A DNA stretch of 64,000 bases from Streptomyces sp. NRRL S-455 (GTDB lineage: Bacteria; Actinomycetota; Actinomycetes; Streptomycetales; Streptomycetaceae): contig NZ_JOCT01000042.1 of assembly GCF_000717875.1 (NCBI RefSeq), positions 1 through 64,000 of the forward strand, written 5' to 3'. Both the position numbers and the translations under genes were made by a program. Positions 42,552 through 51,553 of this stretch are shown piece by piece (positions within the stretch are counted from its first letter, which is position 1; the number at the start of each line of letters is the position of its first letter). The notes below the pieces were generated by a model. It made no database searches and was not told where the DNA came from. It worked only from the letters and a program-made list of their open reading frames with translations.

Positions 42552-42940
42552 TTGGTCGAACGACTCGTGGCGGAGGCCGAGTCGGACCTGTGCGACCGCG
42601 ACGCGCAGGCCGCCTCGGCCGAACCGCGCTGGCCCGAGGTGTGTTGCTCCGCGCCACCGAGCCCGGCGCGGGCCGCCGAGCACTTCGCCGAGGTGTACCA
42701 CAGGTGGCAGGACATCGGCCGTCCCAACGAGGTCGCCAAGGCCGCCGAATGCCGGGGTGAGGCCTTGACCTGCTCGTCTACCGAAGACGCGGCGGCGCAC
42801 CTGGCCGACGCCGCGCGGATTCACCGGGCTCGGCACGACCGGCGACGCCGCACGCTGCCAACACCGCCTTCGCGACCTCGGTGTCCAGACATCGCGGCGA
42901 GCGGGACGCCGCGGCTACGGAACCCAGCTGTCGCCCCGCC
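42552..42940 (+). pseudogene. LuxR/TPR-type regulator remnant
   Basis: The frame contains A-A-E-H-F-A-E-V-Y-H-R-W-Q-D-I-G-R-P-N-E-V-A-K-A-A-E-C, then G-E-A-L, a TPR-like repeat of large ATP-binding LuxR regulators. After A-A-R-I-H-R the sense moves to another frame as G-D-A-A-R-C-Q-H-R-L-R-D-L-G-V then R-G-Y-G-T-Q-L-S-P-R, the linker to the LuxR helix-turn-helix, and then stops. Neither the ATPase domain nor the DNA-binding domain remains. Confidence 0.5.
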
Positions 42941-42943
42941 TCC

Positions 42944-43027
42944 ATGATCGAAAACCTCACTCGCGCCCTGCATCGCCAGGGCGTCCCCCGCCGGCATCTC
43001 CACGCCGAGCACTTCGCCTTCCGCTGA
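42944..43027 (+). pseudogene. Possible oxidoreductase C-terminal scrap
   Basis: Twenty-seven codons read M-I-E-N-L-T-R-A-L-H-R-Q-G-V-P-R-R-H-L-H-A-E-H-F-like sequence and a TGA. This resembles the end of ferredoxin-NAD(P) reductase-type domains (a helix, then R-I-H-x-E-x-F). It is too short to be sure, and no upstream part of such a protein is present. Confidence 0.25.
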
Positions 43028-43142
43028 CGAACCGCCGACCGCACGAGATCAGGCGCTCAGCACCAGCAGCTGTGGCGACGCTCCATGCCGACCGAGATGA
43101 CTCCGTAGGTGGGCAGCCTCAGGTTCGCATCGTCCTGGCTGG

Positions 43143-43700
43143 TCAGGCGTCGTCGCGCAGGTGGGCAAGCCCGCTGAGAAGGAGTTCGAGGCCGAAGGAG
43201 AACTCGTCCTCGATCGGAACGGGCATCGACTCGGCGACGGTGACCGTTGCCGGGAACAAGGCTGGCTCGACGCTCTGAAAGACGGCGGACGGTTGCGCGT
43301 CGTCGAGTTGCCCGCCGCCATGACCGTTGACCTGTATGGCGAATCCGAGGACGTAGCGGGAGAGGGTGGCAAAGGCGTGCGCGGCCAGTCGCGGCGGGAA
43401 ACCGCTGTCGAGCAGCGCCGCGACACAGTGCTCCCGCAGCGCCATGGCGTTCGGCCCCAGAGGAATCTCTTCGACCATCAGGCGCGCCGCGTTCCGGTGC
43501 CGGGCCAGGGCCTCGAACATGGTGTGCGCGACCGTCCGCAGCGCTTGCTGCCAGCCCATCGCGAGGAGTTAGTCGCCCTTCAGTTCCACGGCGCCGAACA
43601 TGCGGTCCACGACATGGGCGACCAGCGCGGCCCACGCGAGTGCAACGGACGGACCCGGCAGTGGCGTAACGCCGGGGTCTTCAGGGCCCTGCTGGACGGC
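43143..43700 (-). pseudogene. TetR-family regulator without its DNA-binding domain
   Basis: From 43559 down to 43143 the frame is a TetR C-terminal ligand domain (W-Q-Q-A-L-R-T-V-A-H-T-M-F-E-A-L, then P-L-G-P-N-A-M-A-L-R-E-H). Upstream, in another frame, come A-A-L-V-A-H-V-V-D-R-M-F-G-A-V-E-L and a weak T-P-A-L-x-H helix-turn-helix trace, separated by an in-frame TAA and frameshift near 43565. It therefore cannot bind DNA. The interval 43701-43949 has nothing recognisable except the leader of the next gene. Confidence 0.55.
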
Positions 43701-43949
43701 CTGGACCTGACGCGGACCACCCAATGATCACAACTCGATACCCGCCCTGGGACAACCGCCTCGCCCCGACCGTCCCGGCCGCCCCTCCGGTCACGTCCCG
43801 CTGATCCCCTGGAACTCTCCGCACATCCTCCGAACCTCCAAGATCCAGCAGGATTGCCCGGGGCCCGATCGGGTACGCGAGCAGGACCGCGCCCGGGGCG
43901 GATCTTGTCCCGGGCGGGCCGCACGACCGCCGCTATCAGGGAATCTGCC

Positions 43950-44351
43950 ATGGAGACACCCGCAAACGACCCCACGCCCACACCCGCCCAGCGGGCTCTG
44001 GACGTCCTCGCCGAGAACACGGAGGACGCGGCGGCTCTGGACGCGCTCGCCAACAGCGACGTGCTCATCCCCGTGCCCGACGACGCGAACGACGCCGACG
44101 CGGCCAACACCTCGGCGGTGGCGCTGCCAGTGCTGGAGCAGCCGGGCGGCGAGCCGGTGGTGCCCGTGTTCACCTCCGAGGTGGAGATGGCCGGGCTGCT
44201 GCCGTTCGTATCCCGCTACCGCCTGGTGCCGCTCGGCGCCCTCGCCGCCCAGTGGCCGGCCGACGACCTGTCGCTCACCATCGACGGCAGCTCGGAACAC
44301 CGCCTGACGCTCACCTCGGAGGGAGTCCGCACCCTGCTGGCACGCCCGTAG
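43950..44351 (+). CDS. SseB-family N-terminal domain protein
   Basis: This 133-residue soluble acidic protein has the SseB N-terminal domain pattern: A-L-D-A-L-A-N-S-D-V-L-I-P-V-P near residue 30, a variable acidic loop, V-V-P-V-F-T-S-E-V-E-M and a final strand before L-T-L-T-S-E-G-V. Streptomycete SseB-like proteins are mostly uncharacterised. ATG 43950 is chosen because the upstream part of the frame (from 43854) is unlike the family. It is convergent with marR, 39 bp apart. Confidence 0.6.
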   Translation: METPANDPTPTPAQRALDVLAENTEDAAALDALANSDVLIPVPDDANDADAANTSAVALPVLEQPGGEPVVPVFTSEVEMAGLLPFVSRYRLVPLGALAAQWPADDLSLTIDGSSEHRLTLTSEGVRTLLARP

Positions 44352-44390
44352 GACCGGACAGGCCGGAGCCAGGGCCGGACGCCGGGCGGG

Positions 44391-44786
44391 CTATGCGCCC
44401 TCGCCCAGCGTCCGGGCCAGTGCGGCCCGCTGCAGCGGCAGCACCTCGGCGTGCAGATCACGGCCCTTCGACGTCAGGGAGACCCACACGCCGCGCCGGT
44501 CCTCCACACACACCGAACGTGTCACCAGCCCGTCCTTCTCCAGCCGGGCGATGAGCCGCGACAGCGCGCTCTGACTGAGATGCACCCGCCCCACCAGGTT
44601 CTGCACCCGGCACTGCTCGCCCTCCCCGGGCGCCGCGGTCGCGAGTATGTCCAGGACCTCGAAGTCCGACGCGCCCAGGCCGTGCGGATGCAGCGCCCGG
44701 TCGATCTCGCACATCGTGCGGGCGTGCGCCGACAGGATGTCCCGCCAGCGTTCCTCGAGCCGCGCACCAGCCTTTTCAGCCGCCAT
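44391..44786 (-). CDS. MarR-family transcriptional regulator
   Basis: This 131-residue protein is a complete small MarR: an N-terminal dimerisation helix, L-G-A-S-D-F-E-V-L-D-I-L, the recognition region V-H-L-S-Q-S-A-L-S-R-L-I-A-R-L-E-K-D-G and the wing C-V-E-D-R-R-G-V-W-V-S-L-T. ATG 44786 gives the normal length; the longer frame to 45020 is low-complexity. The target is unknown, and no partner transporter is adjacent. The 243 bp to the next gene hold its promoter region only. Confidence 0.75.
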   Translation of the reverse strand: MAAEKAGARLEERWRDILSAHARTMCEIDRALHPHGLGASDFEVLDILATAAPGEGEQCRVQNLVGRVHLSQSALSRLIARLEKDGLVTRSVCVEDRRGVWVSLTSKGRDLHAEVLPLQRAALARTLGEGA

Positions 44787-45029
44787 GTCCGAACCGTACA
44801 CCGCTGTTCGATGACTGTGCATGGAGTGGGGACCGGGAGCCCGCCGCACGGCAGAGGGAACCCGATGCACGCCGGCTGCCGACTGTTCCGCGGCACGCCG
44901 GTTCCCGGGGCGTGTGTGCGGGGCGCGTTGGGCCGACGTGGGCGAGGTGGGCGGAGCCCGCGTGAACGGGCCGGCCGCAGTTCCGGTGTGGCTGAGCGGG
45001 CCGGGCCCCGGCTCAGCCACGCACCGTCC

Positions 45030-46061
45030 CTACGTCGACTCCCGCTTCACCAGCTCCGTCGGCAAGATCACCGCCGCCGGATCGTCGCCCCCGATCTGCG
45101 CGAGCAGCACCCGGACCATCTCGGCGCTGATGCGGTCCCAGGGCTGCCGGATCGTCGTGAGCTCCGGGCTGGACGCCACGGCGGCGGGGGAGTCGTCGAA
45201 GCCGCCGACCGCCACATCCTGCGGCACCCGCCGCCCCGCCCGCTGCAGGGCCGCCAGCACGCCCTGCGCCATGAGGTCCGAGGCGACGAACACCGCGTCC
45301 ATGTCCGGGGCCCGCTCCAGCAGCCGCTCGGCACCCGCCTCACCGCTGGCCCGGCTGTAGTCGCCGGAGACGACGAGGCGCTCGTCGAACTCCAGGCCCG
45401 CGTCCGCCAGGACCTCCTTGTAGCCGGCCAAGCGCTCGACACCGCCGGGCGTGTCCAGCGGACCGGTGACCATGCCCACCCGGTGCCGCCCGAGCGACAG
45501 CAGGTGACGCACCATGTCGCGGGCGCCGTCACGATCGTCGGCGGCCACATAGCTGACCTTCGAGCCGAGTCCGATCGGCTTCCCGCACGCCACCAGCGGT
45601 ACGCCGGCCGTGCGCAACCGCTCGGCGACCGGGTCGCCGGAGTGGCTGGAGACCAGCAGCACCCCGTCCACGTGCCCGGCGGTGATGTACCGCGTGATGC
45701 GCCGCCGTTCGTCCTCGGTGCCCGCCAGCATCAGCAGCAGCGGGATGTCGTGCGCGGCGAGCGCCTGGGTGCAGCCGCGCAGCAGCACGTTGAAGTTGGG
45801 GTCCTCGAAGAACCGCTCCTGCGGTTCCGTGAGCAGGAAGCCGATCGAGTCGGACCGACCGGTGATCAGGGAGCGGGCGTGCCGGTTGACGACGTACCCC
45901 GTCCTGCGGATGGCCGCGTTGACCGCTTCCTGGGCGGCCGGGCTGACGTAGTGGCCGCCGTTGAGCACGCGCGAGACGGTGCCGCGTGAGACCCCCGCCT
46001 CGCGCGCCACGTCATGGATCGTGGGCGGTCTGCGCCTGCCCCCCGCAGCGTTCATGGTCAT
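45030..46061 (-). CDS. LacI-family regulator of galactan utilisation
   Basis: This 343-residue LacI protein has its helix-turn-helix at about 14-33 (T-I-H-D-V-A-R-E-A-G-V-S-R-G-T-V-S-R-V-L) and a sugar-binding domain. It is the last gene of the minus-strand operon with the galactooligosaccharide ABC transporter (ATGA overlap with the permease), and a 16-bp near-palindrome lies between the transporter and the divergent GH42 gene. It probably represses both directions until a galactooligosaccharide or galactose is present. Confidence 0.83.
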   Translation of the reverse strand: MTMNAAGGRRRPPTIHDVAREAGVSRGTVSRVLNGGHYVSPAAQEAVNAAIRRTGYVVNRHARSLITGRSDSIGFLLTEPQERFFEDPNFNVLLRGCTQALAAHDIPLLLMLAGTEDERRRITRYITAGHVDGVLLVSSHSGDPVAERLRTAGVPLVACGKPIGLGSKVSYVAADDRDGARDMVRHLLSLGRHRVGMVTGPLDTPGGVERLAGYKEVLADAGLEFDERLVVSGDYSRASGEAGAERLLERAPDMDAVFVASDLMAQGVLAALQRAGRRVPQDVAVGGFDDSPAAVASSPELTTIRQPWDRISAEMVRVLLAQIGGDDPAAVILPTELVKREST

Positions 46062-46966
46062 GACTTTACGGCTCCGGAGAGCAGATCCAGACTCCAGAAC
46101 CGCTGGATGAGCAGGAAGAGAGCGACCAGCGGGAGCACCGCGAGGAACGCGCCCGTGATCACCAGCGTGTACAGCGCCGGGGCGTTGGCGCCCTGCTCGA
46201 GCAACGTGAACAGCCCCAGCGTGATGGGGAACTTCTCGTCGTCGCTGAGCATGATGTACGGCAGCAGGAAGTTGTTCCAGATCGCCACGAACTGGAACAG
46301 GAACACCGTCACCATGCCGGGGATCATCATCGGCAGCGCGATCCGGGTGAAGATCCGCCACTCGCCGGCCCCGTCCATCCGTCCTGCCTCCACCACGTCG
46401 GTGGGCACGGCCGCGGCGGCGTAGATGCGCGCGAGGTAGACGCCGTACGGCGAGAGGATCTGCGGCAACAGGACCGCCAGGTACGAGTCCGTGAGGTCGG
46501 CCTTCGCCAGCAGCAGGTACTGGGGGACGGCCAGGATCACCGGCGGCATCAGCACACCCGCGAGCAGCACGCTGAAGAGCGTCTCGCGGCCCCGGAAACG
46601 GTAGGTCGCCAGCGCGTAGCCGCTGAGGGCCGAGACACAGGCCGACAGCAGGGCGCCCAGCCCGGCGTGCAGGGCGGAGTTGCCCATCCACTCCCAGTAG
46701 ACGCCGTCGCGGTAGGCGCTCAGGTCGCGGATGTTGTCGGCGAAGCCCGTGCCCGGCAGGAAGGTGAACGTGGAGAACAGCTCCCGGCCGGATTTGGTGG
46801 CCGCGATGACCACCCAGGCCACCGGCAGCAGGCAGTAGAGCGCCCCCAGGAGCAGGGTGACCGTGGGGATCAGGGCGGTCCGGCGGCGGAGCGGCGGGCG
46901 CCCCTGGGCGGCGCCGGGCGCGCTGCCCGCCACCGGTTCGGTCTGGGGGACGGCGAGGGAGCTCAT
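46058..46966 (-). CDS. Sugar ABC transporter permease (MalG-like)
   Basis: This 302-residue inner-membrane protein has six helices and the EAA loop E-A-G-R-M-D-G-A-G-E-W-R-I-F that contacts the ATPase, followed by I-A-L-P-M-M-I-P-G. It overlaps the MalF-like permease gene at its start and lacI at its end. No ATPase gene is in the locus, as usual in streptomycetes, where a shared MsiK serves many sugar importers. Confidence 0.85.
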   Translation of the reverse strand: MSSLAVPQTEPVAGSAPGAAQGRPPLRRRTALIPTVTLLLGALYCLLPVAWVVIAATKSGRELFSTFTFLPGTGFADNIRDLSAYRDGVYWEWMGNSALHAGLGALLSACVSALSGYALATYRFRGRETLFSVLLAGVLMPPVILAVPQYLLLAKADLTDSYLAVLLPQILSPYGVYLARIYAAAAVPTDVVEAGRMDGAGEWRIFTRIALPMMIPGMVTVFLFQFVAIWNNFLLPYIMLSDDEKFPITLGLFTLLEQGANAPALYTLVITGAFLAVLPLVALFLLIQRFWSLDLLSGAVKS

Positions 46967-47889
46967 CGGGCGGCCTCCTGCTTCTGACGTCGGTTCGCGG
47001 CTCGCAGGAAGCCGAAGGAGAGCAGCAGGGTGGCGATCGCGATGATCACGGCCTGTGCCGCGGCGCTGTAGGTGTCGCCGTCGCCGAACGCGTCCCGGTG
47101 CACCTTCATCAGCGGACTCCACGTGGTGGACACGGAGTTGGTGAGGGGCTTGAGGGTGGTCGGCTCGTTGAACACCTGGATGGTGGCGATGATCGAGAAG
47201 AAGAAGGTCAGCACCAGCGAGGGCGCCACCATCGGGATCTTGATCCGCAGGGCGATCTGCAGCGGGGTCGCGCCGTCCAGCTTCGCCGCCTCGTACACCT
47301 CGGCCGGGATCGCCTGGAGCGAGGTGTAGATGACGATCATGTTGAAGCCGGTGCCGCCCCACACGGCGATGTTCGACAGCGCCAGGTAGAGCGGCCCACC
47401 GTCCAGCAGGTCCGGCTGCGGCAGCCCCAGCCTGTCGAGCACGAAGTAGAAGGGGCTGACGTCCGGCAGGTACAGAAAGCCCCACAGCAGCGCCGCCACC
47501 ACCCCGGGGATGGCGTACGGCAGGAAGATCGCGAGGCGGGTGAGCGGAGCGAACCGTACCTTCTCGGAGTCGAGCATCAGCGCGAACAGCAGGGCAAGGC
47601 CCAGCATCACCGGGACCACGATGCAGCCGTAGCCCAGCACGCGCAGGGCCCCGTGCACGAGCTCGCTGTCGGTCAGGGCGTCGGTGTAGTTCTCCAGACC
47701 GGCCCAGACCTCCTTGCGGGCGCCGGAGCCGAGTCCGAGCCCGGACACCTTCACCTTGTGGAAGCTGAGCCAGACCGCGTAGCCGATGGGCAGCGCGAAG
47801 AACAGCGCGAACAGGATCGTCGCGGGGAGGAGGAAGGCGTAGGGGGCACCCTTCACTCCGTACGACTTCCGGCGTGCCGTGCTTTTCAC
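46963..47889 (-). CDS. Sugar ABC transporter permease (MalF-like)
   Basis: This 308-residue membrane protein has six predicted helices and the EAA loop E-A-A-K-L-D-G-A-T-P-L-Q-I-A. GTG 47889 overlaps the stop of the binding-protein gene and matches the usual short cytoplasmic start K-S-T-A-R-R-K. It pairs with the MalG-like permease to form the channel for a galactooligosaccharide. Confidence 0.85.
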   Translation of the reverse strand: MKSTARRKSYGVKGAPYAFLLPATILFALFFALPIGYAVWLSFHKVKVSGLGLGSGARKEVWAGLENYTDALTDSELVHGALRVLGYGCIVVPVMLGLALLFALMLDSEKVRFAPLTRLAIFLPYAIPGVVAALLWGFLYLPDVSPFYFVLDRLGLPQPDLLDGGPLYLALSNIAVWGGTGFNMIVIYTSLQAIPAEVYEAAKLDGATPLQIALRIKIPMVAPSLVLTFFFSIIATIQVFNEPTTLKPLTNSVSTTWSPLMKVHRDAFGDGDTYSAAAQAVIIAIATLLLSFGFLRAANRRQKQEAAR

Positions 47890-49205
47890 CGAGCGACCTC
47901 GAAGCCCTGCTTCTTCATGTCGGCGACGGTGTCGTCCTGCATTTTCTTCAAGGCGGCGCCGAAGTCCGACTTGTTCTTGGCGGCGGCGCCGAAGGCGTCC
48001 TTGAAGCTGGTGTAGGCGACGTTCACGTTCGGGCCCCAGGCCGAGGGCGCGGTGGTCTCGGCGATGTCGGCGGCCTTGGCGTAGAAGTCCGCCTGGTTCG
48101 AGAAGTAGGCCGGCGGCTTGAGGAAGGCGCCGCTGAGCTGGGCGTTCTTGGCGGCTGGGTAGATGCCGCTCTCCCTGGCCAGCGCGTTCAGGGCCTTGCT
48201 GTCGGTGTTCAGCCAGGCGGCGAACTTCGCGGCGGCCTCCTGGTGATCGGAGTCCGTGGTGACGGCGGTGGAGGAGCCGCCCCAGCTGCCGGTGCGGTTC
48301 TCGCTCGCCGACCACTGGGGGAGCGGTGCCATGGCCCACTTGCCCTTGGTGTCGGGAGCGGCGGTGGTGAGCGTGCCCGGTGCCCACACGGCGCTGACCC
48401 AGGCGATCTGCTTGCCGGTGTTGAGCGCCTTGTTCCAGGAGGGGGTGTACATGGGCTGGTTGTCGATGGCGCCCTCCTCGACCAGGCCGCCCCAGAACTT
48501 CGCGACCTTCTGGGTCGCGGCGTCGTCGATGGAGACCTTCCACCGGTCGCCGGAGGTCGTCCACCACTTCGCGCCGGCCTGCTGGGCGAGGCCCGCGAAG
48601 AGCCCGGAGTCGTTGGCGGAGAAGGTGGTGAGGTCCTTGTCGGGGGCCGCCTTCTTGAGCTTGCGGGCGGTCTCGGCGAACTCGTCCCAGGTCGTCGGTA
48701 CCGACAGGCCGTACTGCTTGAACAGGTCTTCGCGGTAGTAGAACATCATGGGTCCGATGTCCTGCGGGACCGCGTAGACGGCGTCCGTCCCGAGGGTCGT
48801 CTGCTGCCAGACGCCGTCGGCGAAGCTGCCCTTCGCGTCGCCCACGTTCTCCGATATGTCCGCGAGGGCGTCGTTGCTGACCAGCGTGGGCAGCGCCTGG
48901 TACTCCGCCTGCACCAGGTCGGGGGCCTTGCCGGCCTTGTGCGCGGTGAGGATCTTGGTGACAAGCGTGTCGCCGGAGGCCTGCTTCTTCGCCGTGACGG
49001 TGATCTGCTCCTTCTTGCCCGCCCCCTTGTTCCACAGATCCACGACCTTGTCCATGCCGGGCGTCCAGGTCCAGTACGTCAGTGAGACCGGGCCGGACCC
49101 GGCCCCACCGTCTCCGGACTCCGTGCCGCAGGCGGCGAGGGCGGTGGTGCCGAGCACCAGGGCGACGGCGGATCTCACGAGGCGTCGGCGCTTCGTGTAC
49201 GGCAT
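47886..49205 (-). CDS. Sugar ABC transporter substrate-binding lipoprotein
   Basis: This 439-residue protein has a lipoprotein signal with lipobox L-A-A-C (C26) and the family 1 solute-binding fold: L-T-Y-W-T-W-T-P-G, A-P-D-L-V-Q-A-E-Y, Y-A-V-P-Q-D-I-G-P-M-M-F-Y-Y-R-E-D-L-F. It is anchored outside the membrane and captures oligosaccharides released by the secreted GH53 galactanase. It is the first gene of the importer operon and divergent from the GH42 gene. Confidence 0.87.
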   Translation of the reverse strand: MPYTKRRRLVRSAVALVLGTTALAACGTESGDGGAGSGPVSLTYWTWTPGMDKVVDLWNKGAGKKEQITVTAKKQASGDTLVTKILTAHKAGKAPDLVQAEYQALPTLVSNDALADISENVGDAKGSFADGVWQQTTLGTDAVYAVPQDIGPMMFYYREDLFKQYGLSVPTTWDEFAETARKLKKAAPDKDLTTFSANDSGLFAGLAQQAGAKWWTTSGDRWKVSIDDAATQKVAKFWGGLVEEGAIDNQPMYTPSWNKALNTGKQIAWVSAVWAPGTLTTAAPDTKGKWAMAPLPQWSASENRTGSWGGSSTAVTTDSDHQEAAAKFAAWLNTDSKALNALARESGIYPAAKNAQLSGAFLKPPAYFSNQADFYAKAADIAETTAPSAWGPNVNVAYTSFKDAFGAAAKNKSDFGAALKKMQDDTVADMKKQGFEVAR

Positions 49206-49258
49206 GGATCTCTCCCCTGACCTGGGGTCCTCGCCTGTTGCGGGGACCTGCCATGCTT

Positions 49259-49274
49259 CTGTGAGCGTTCACAG
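49259..49274. promoter_or_regulatory. LacI operator between importer and GH42 gene
   Basis: CTGTGAGCGTTCACAG is a 16-bp palindrome with one mismatched pair, CG-centred and close to the TGNGAGCGCTCNCA type used by streptomycete LacI regulators. It lies 54 bp before the binding-protein start and 116 bp before the GH42 start, so one repressor could control both operons. Confidence 0.65.
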
Positions 49275-49389
49275 TAGAGAAACATCCCGGACACTTGTCA
49301 ATGGTTGTTGCTGTGCGGTTATGTTGGGCTCCGCGCTGCATTGCTGTGTGTGCACGTTCCCATTTGATCGACCGACCGGGAGACCATCC

Positions 49390-51411
49390 ATGCCGGAGAC
49401 CACCCCCAGGGGCCTCACCAGGCTCGCCTTCGGCGGGGACTACAACCCTGAGCAGTGGCCGGAGAGCGTCCGGCAGGAGGACGTCCGGCTGATGCGGGAG
49501 GCCGGCGTCACCCTGGTGAGCGTCGGGATCTTCTCCTGGGCGCTGCTGGAGCCCTCGCCCGGGAGGTACGACTTCGGCTGGCTCGACCGGATCCTGGACC
49601 TGCTGCACGAGCACGGCGTCCGCGTCGACCTCGCCACGCCCACCGTCTGCCCGCCGGTGTGGTTCTACCGCGCCCACCCCGAGGCCCTGCCCGTCACGGC
49701 CGAGGGCACGCGCCACGAGTTCGGCTCCCGCGCCGCCATCTGCCACAGCAACGCCGACTACCGCACGGCCGCTGCCGCCATCACCACCAAGCTCGCCGAG
49801 CGCTACGGCGACCACCCGGCCCTGGCGATGTGGCACGTGCACAACGAGTACGGCGTCCCCGTCTCGGCCTGCTACTGCGACTCCTGCGCCGCGCACTTCC
49901 GCCGCTGGCTCGCGACGGCCTACGGCACGGTCGACGCCCTCAACGACGCCTGGGGCACGGCCTTCTGGGGCCAGCACTACACGGACTTCGAGCAGATCAA
50001 CCCGCCCCGGCTCACCCCGACGGCCGTCAACCCGGGCCAGGCGCTGGACTACAAGCGGTTCGCCGACGCCACCATGCGCGAGAACTTCCGTAGCGAGCGG
50101 GACATCCTGCACCGCCTCTCACCGGGCGTCCCGGTCACCACCAACTTCATGACGGCCCTGAGCCAGTGCGACTCCGTCGACTACTGGGCCTGGGGCCGCG
50201 AGGTCGACATCGTCACCAACGACCACTACCTGATCACGGACGGCCGCCGTACCCACGTCAACCTCGCCATGGCCGCGGACCTCACCCGCTCCGTCGCGGG
50301 CGGCGCCCCCTGGCTGCTGCTCGAACACTCCACCTCGGGCGTCAACTGGCAGCCCCGCAACCCCGCCAAGGCCCCCGGCCAGATGGCCCGCAACTCCCTC
50401 ACCCATGTGGCGCGCGGTTCCGAGGGTGCCCTGTTCTTCCAGTGGCGCCAGTCCCGGCGCGGCGCCGAGAAGTTCCACTCGGCGATGGTCCCGCACGGCG
50501 GTACCGACACCCGAGTGTGGCGCGAGGTCCTCGAACTCGGCACGGCCATGGAGTCGTTGAGCGCCGTGCGCGGCACCCGTACCGAGGCCGACGTCGCCAT
50601 GCTGTGGGACTGGCACTCCTGGTGGGCGCAGAACCTGGACTGGCGACCCAGCGAGGACCACGACGCCCGCGAGCGCGCCGACGCCTTTTACGAGGCCCTC
50701 TACGACCGGCACCTCACCGTCGACTTCGCCCACCCGGAAGCCGACTTGTCGAGGTATCCCCTTGTCGTCGTACCGGCCCTGTACCTGATGACGCGGGCGG
50801 CCGGGAACAACCTGCGGGCGTACGTGGAGAGCGGCGGCACGCTGGTCGTCTCGTACTTCTCCGGCATCGTCGACCAGCACGACGCCGTCCACGAGGGCGC
50901 CCACCCCGGCCCGCTGCGGGACGTCCTCGGCCTCACCGTCGAGGAGTTCTCACCGCTGCTGTCCGGTGAACGGGTGCGCGTCACCGGCCCCGACGGAAGT
51001 GAACTGGGCGCCGACGTATGGACGGAATTCGTGGTGCCGCGCGGCGCCGAGACCGTCCTGACGTACGCCGACGGCCTGACCGCCGGCCGGCCCGCCGTCA
51101 CCCGGAACCGCCTGGGCGAGGGCACCGCCTGGTACCTCTCCACCCGGTTCGGCGCCGACGGCCTGGACACCCTGCTCGGCCAGGCGATCGAGGACGCGCG
51201 GCTCACCCCGCCCGCCGATCTGCCCCGGGACGTCGAAGTGGTGCGCCGCACCGGCGACTCGGGCACCTACCTGTTCGCCGTCAACCACACCGGATCGGAC
51301 ACCAAGGTGCCGCTGGAGACCCCCGGCACCGAGCTGCTGACCGGTGAACGCGCCGCGGGCCGGCTGGCCGTCCCGGCCGGAGCCGTCCGGGTCGTCCGGC
51401 TCGACGGCTGA
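49390..51411 (+). CDS. GH42 beta-galactosidase
   Basis: This 673-residue family 42 enzyme hydrolyses galactooligosaccharides inside the cell. The acid/base is E153 (W-H-V-H-N-E-Y-G) and the nucleophile E312 (W-L-L-L-E-H-S-T). The zinc-site cysteines of the family are all present (C118, C161, C163, C166). A trimerisation domain and C-terminal beta domain follow, and there is no signal peptide. ATG 49390 follows GGGAG. It is divergent to the importer and upstream of the galactanase, like ganA in Bacillus galactan loci. Confidence 0.9.
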   Translation: MPETTPRGLTRLAFGGDYNPEQWPESVRQEDVRLMREAGVTLVSVGIFSWALLEPSPGRYDFGWLDRILDLLHEHGVRVDLATPTVCPPVWFYRAHPEALPVTAEGTRHEFGSRAAICHSNADYRTAAAAITTKLAERYGDHPALAMWHVHNEYGVPVSACYCDSCAAHFRRWLATAYGTVDALNDAWGTAFWGQHYTDFEQINPPRLTPTAVNPGQALDYKRFADATMRENFRSERDILHRLSPGVPVTTNFMTALSQCDSVDYWAWGREVDIVTNDHYLITDGRRTHVNLAMAADLTRSVAGGAPWLLLEHSTSGVNWQPRNPAKAPGQMARNSLTHVARGSEGALFFQWRQSRRGAEKFHSAMVPHGGTDTRVWREVLELGTAMESLSAVRGTRTEADVAMLWDWHSWWAQNLDWRPSEDHDARERADAFYEALYDRHLTVDFAHPEADLSRYPLVVVPALYLMTRAAGNNLRAYVESGGTLVVSYFSGIVDQHDAVHEGAHPGPLRDVLGLTVEEFSPLLSGERVRVTGPDGSELGADVWTEFVVPRGAETVLTYADGLTAGRPAVTRNRLGEGTAWYLSTRFGADGLDTLLGQAIEDARLTPPADLPRDVEVVRRTGDSGTYLFAVNHTGSDTKVPLETPGTELLTGERAAGRLAVPAGAVRVVRLDG

Positions 51412-51553
51412 ACCGGCCCGACGGCGACCGACTGGACGGCTGAACCGACTCCCTCCGCCCGCGCGAGCCACGAGCCGCGGGCGGAGGGGCCCCTCACCCC
51501 CCTCCCGGCGAGGGGCACCCCCACACCCCACGTCGAAGGGACGACGGACGACG

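Noticed and set aside
47890..50112. Long minus-strand frame extending upstream of the MalF-like permease across the binding-protein and GH42 genes
   Set aside because: Upstream of the GTG at 47889 the translation has no family similarity and opposes or overlaps strongly supported genes; only the permease part is real.
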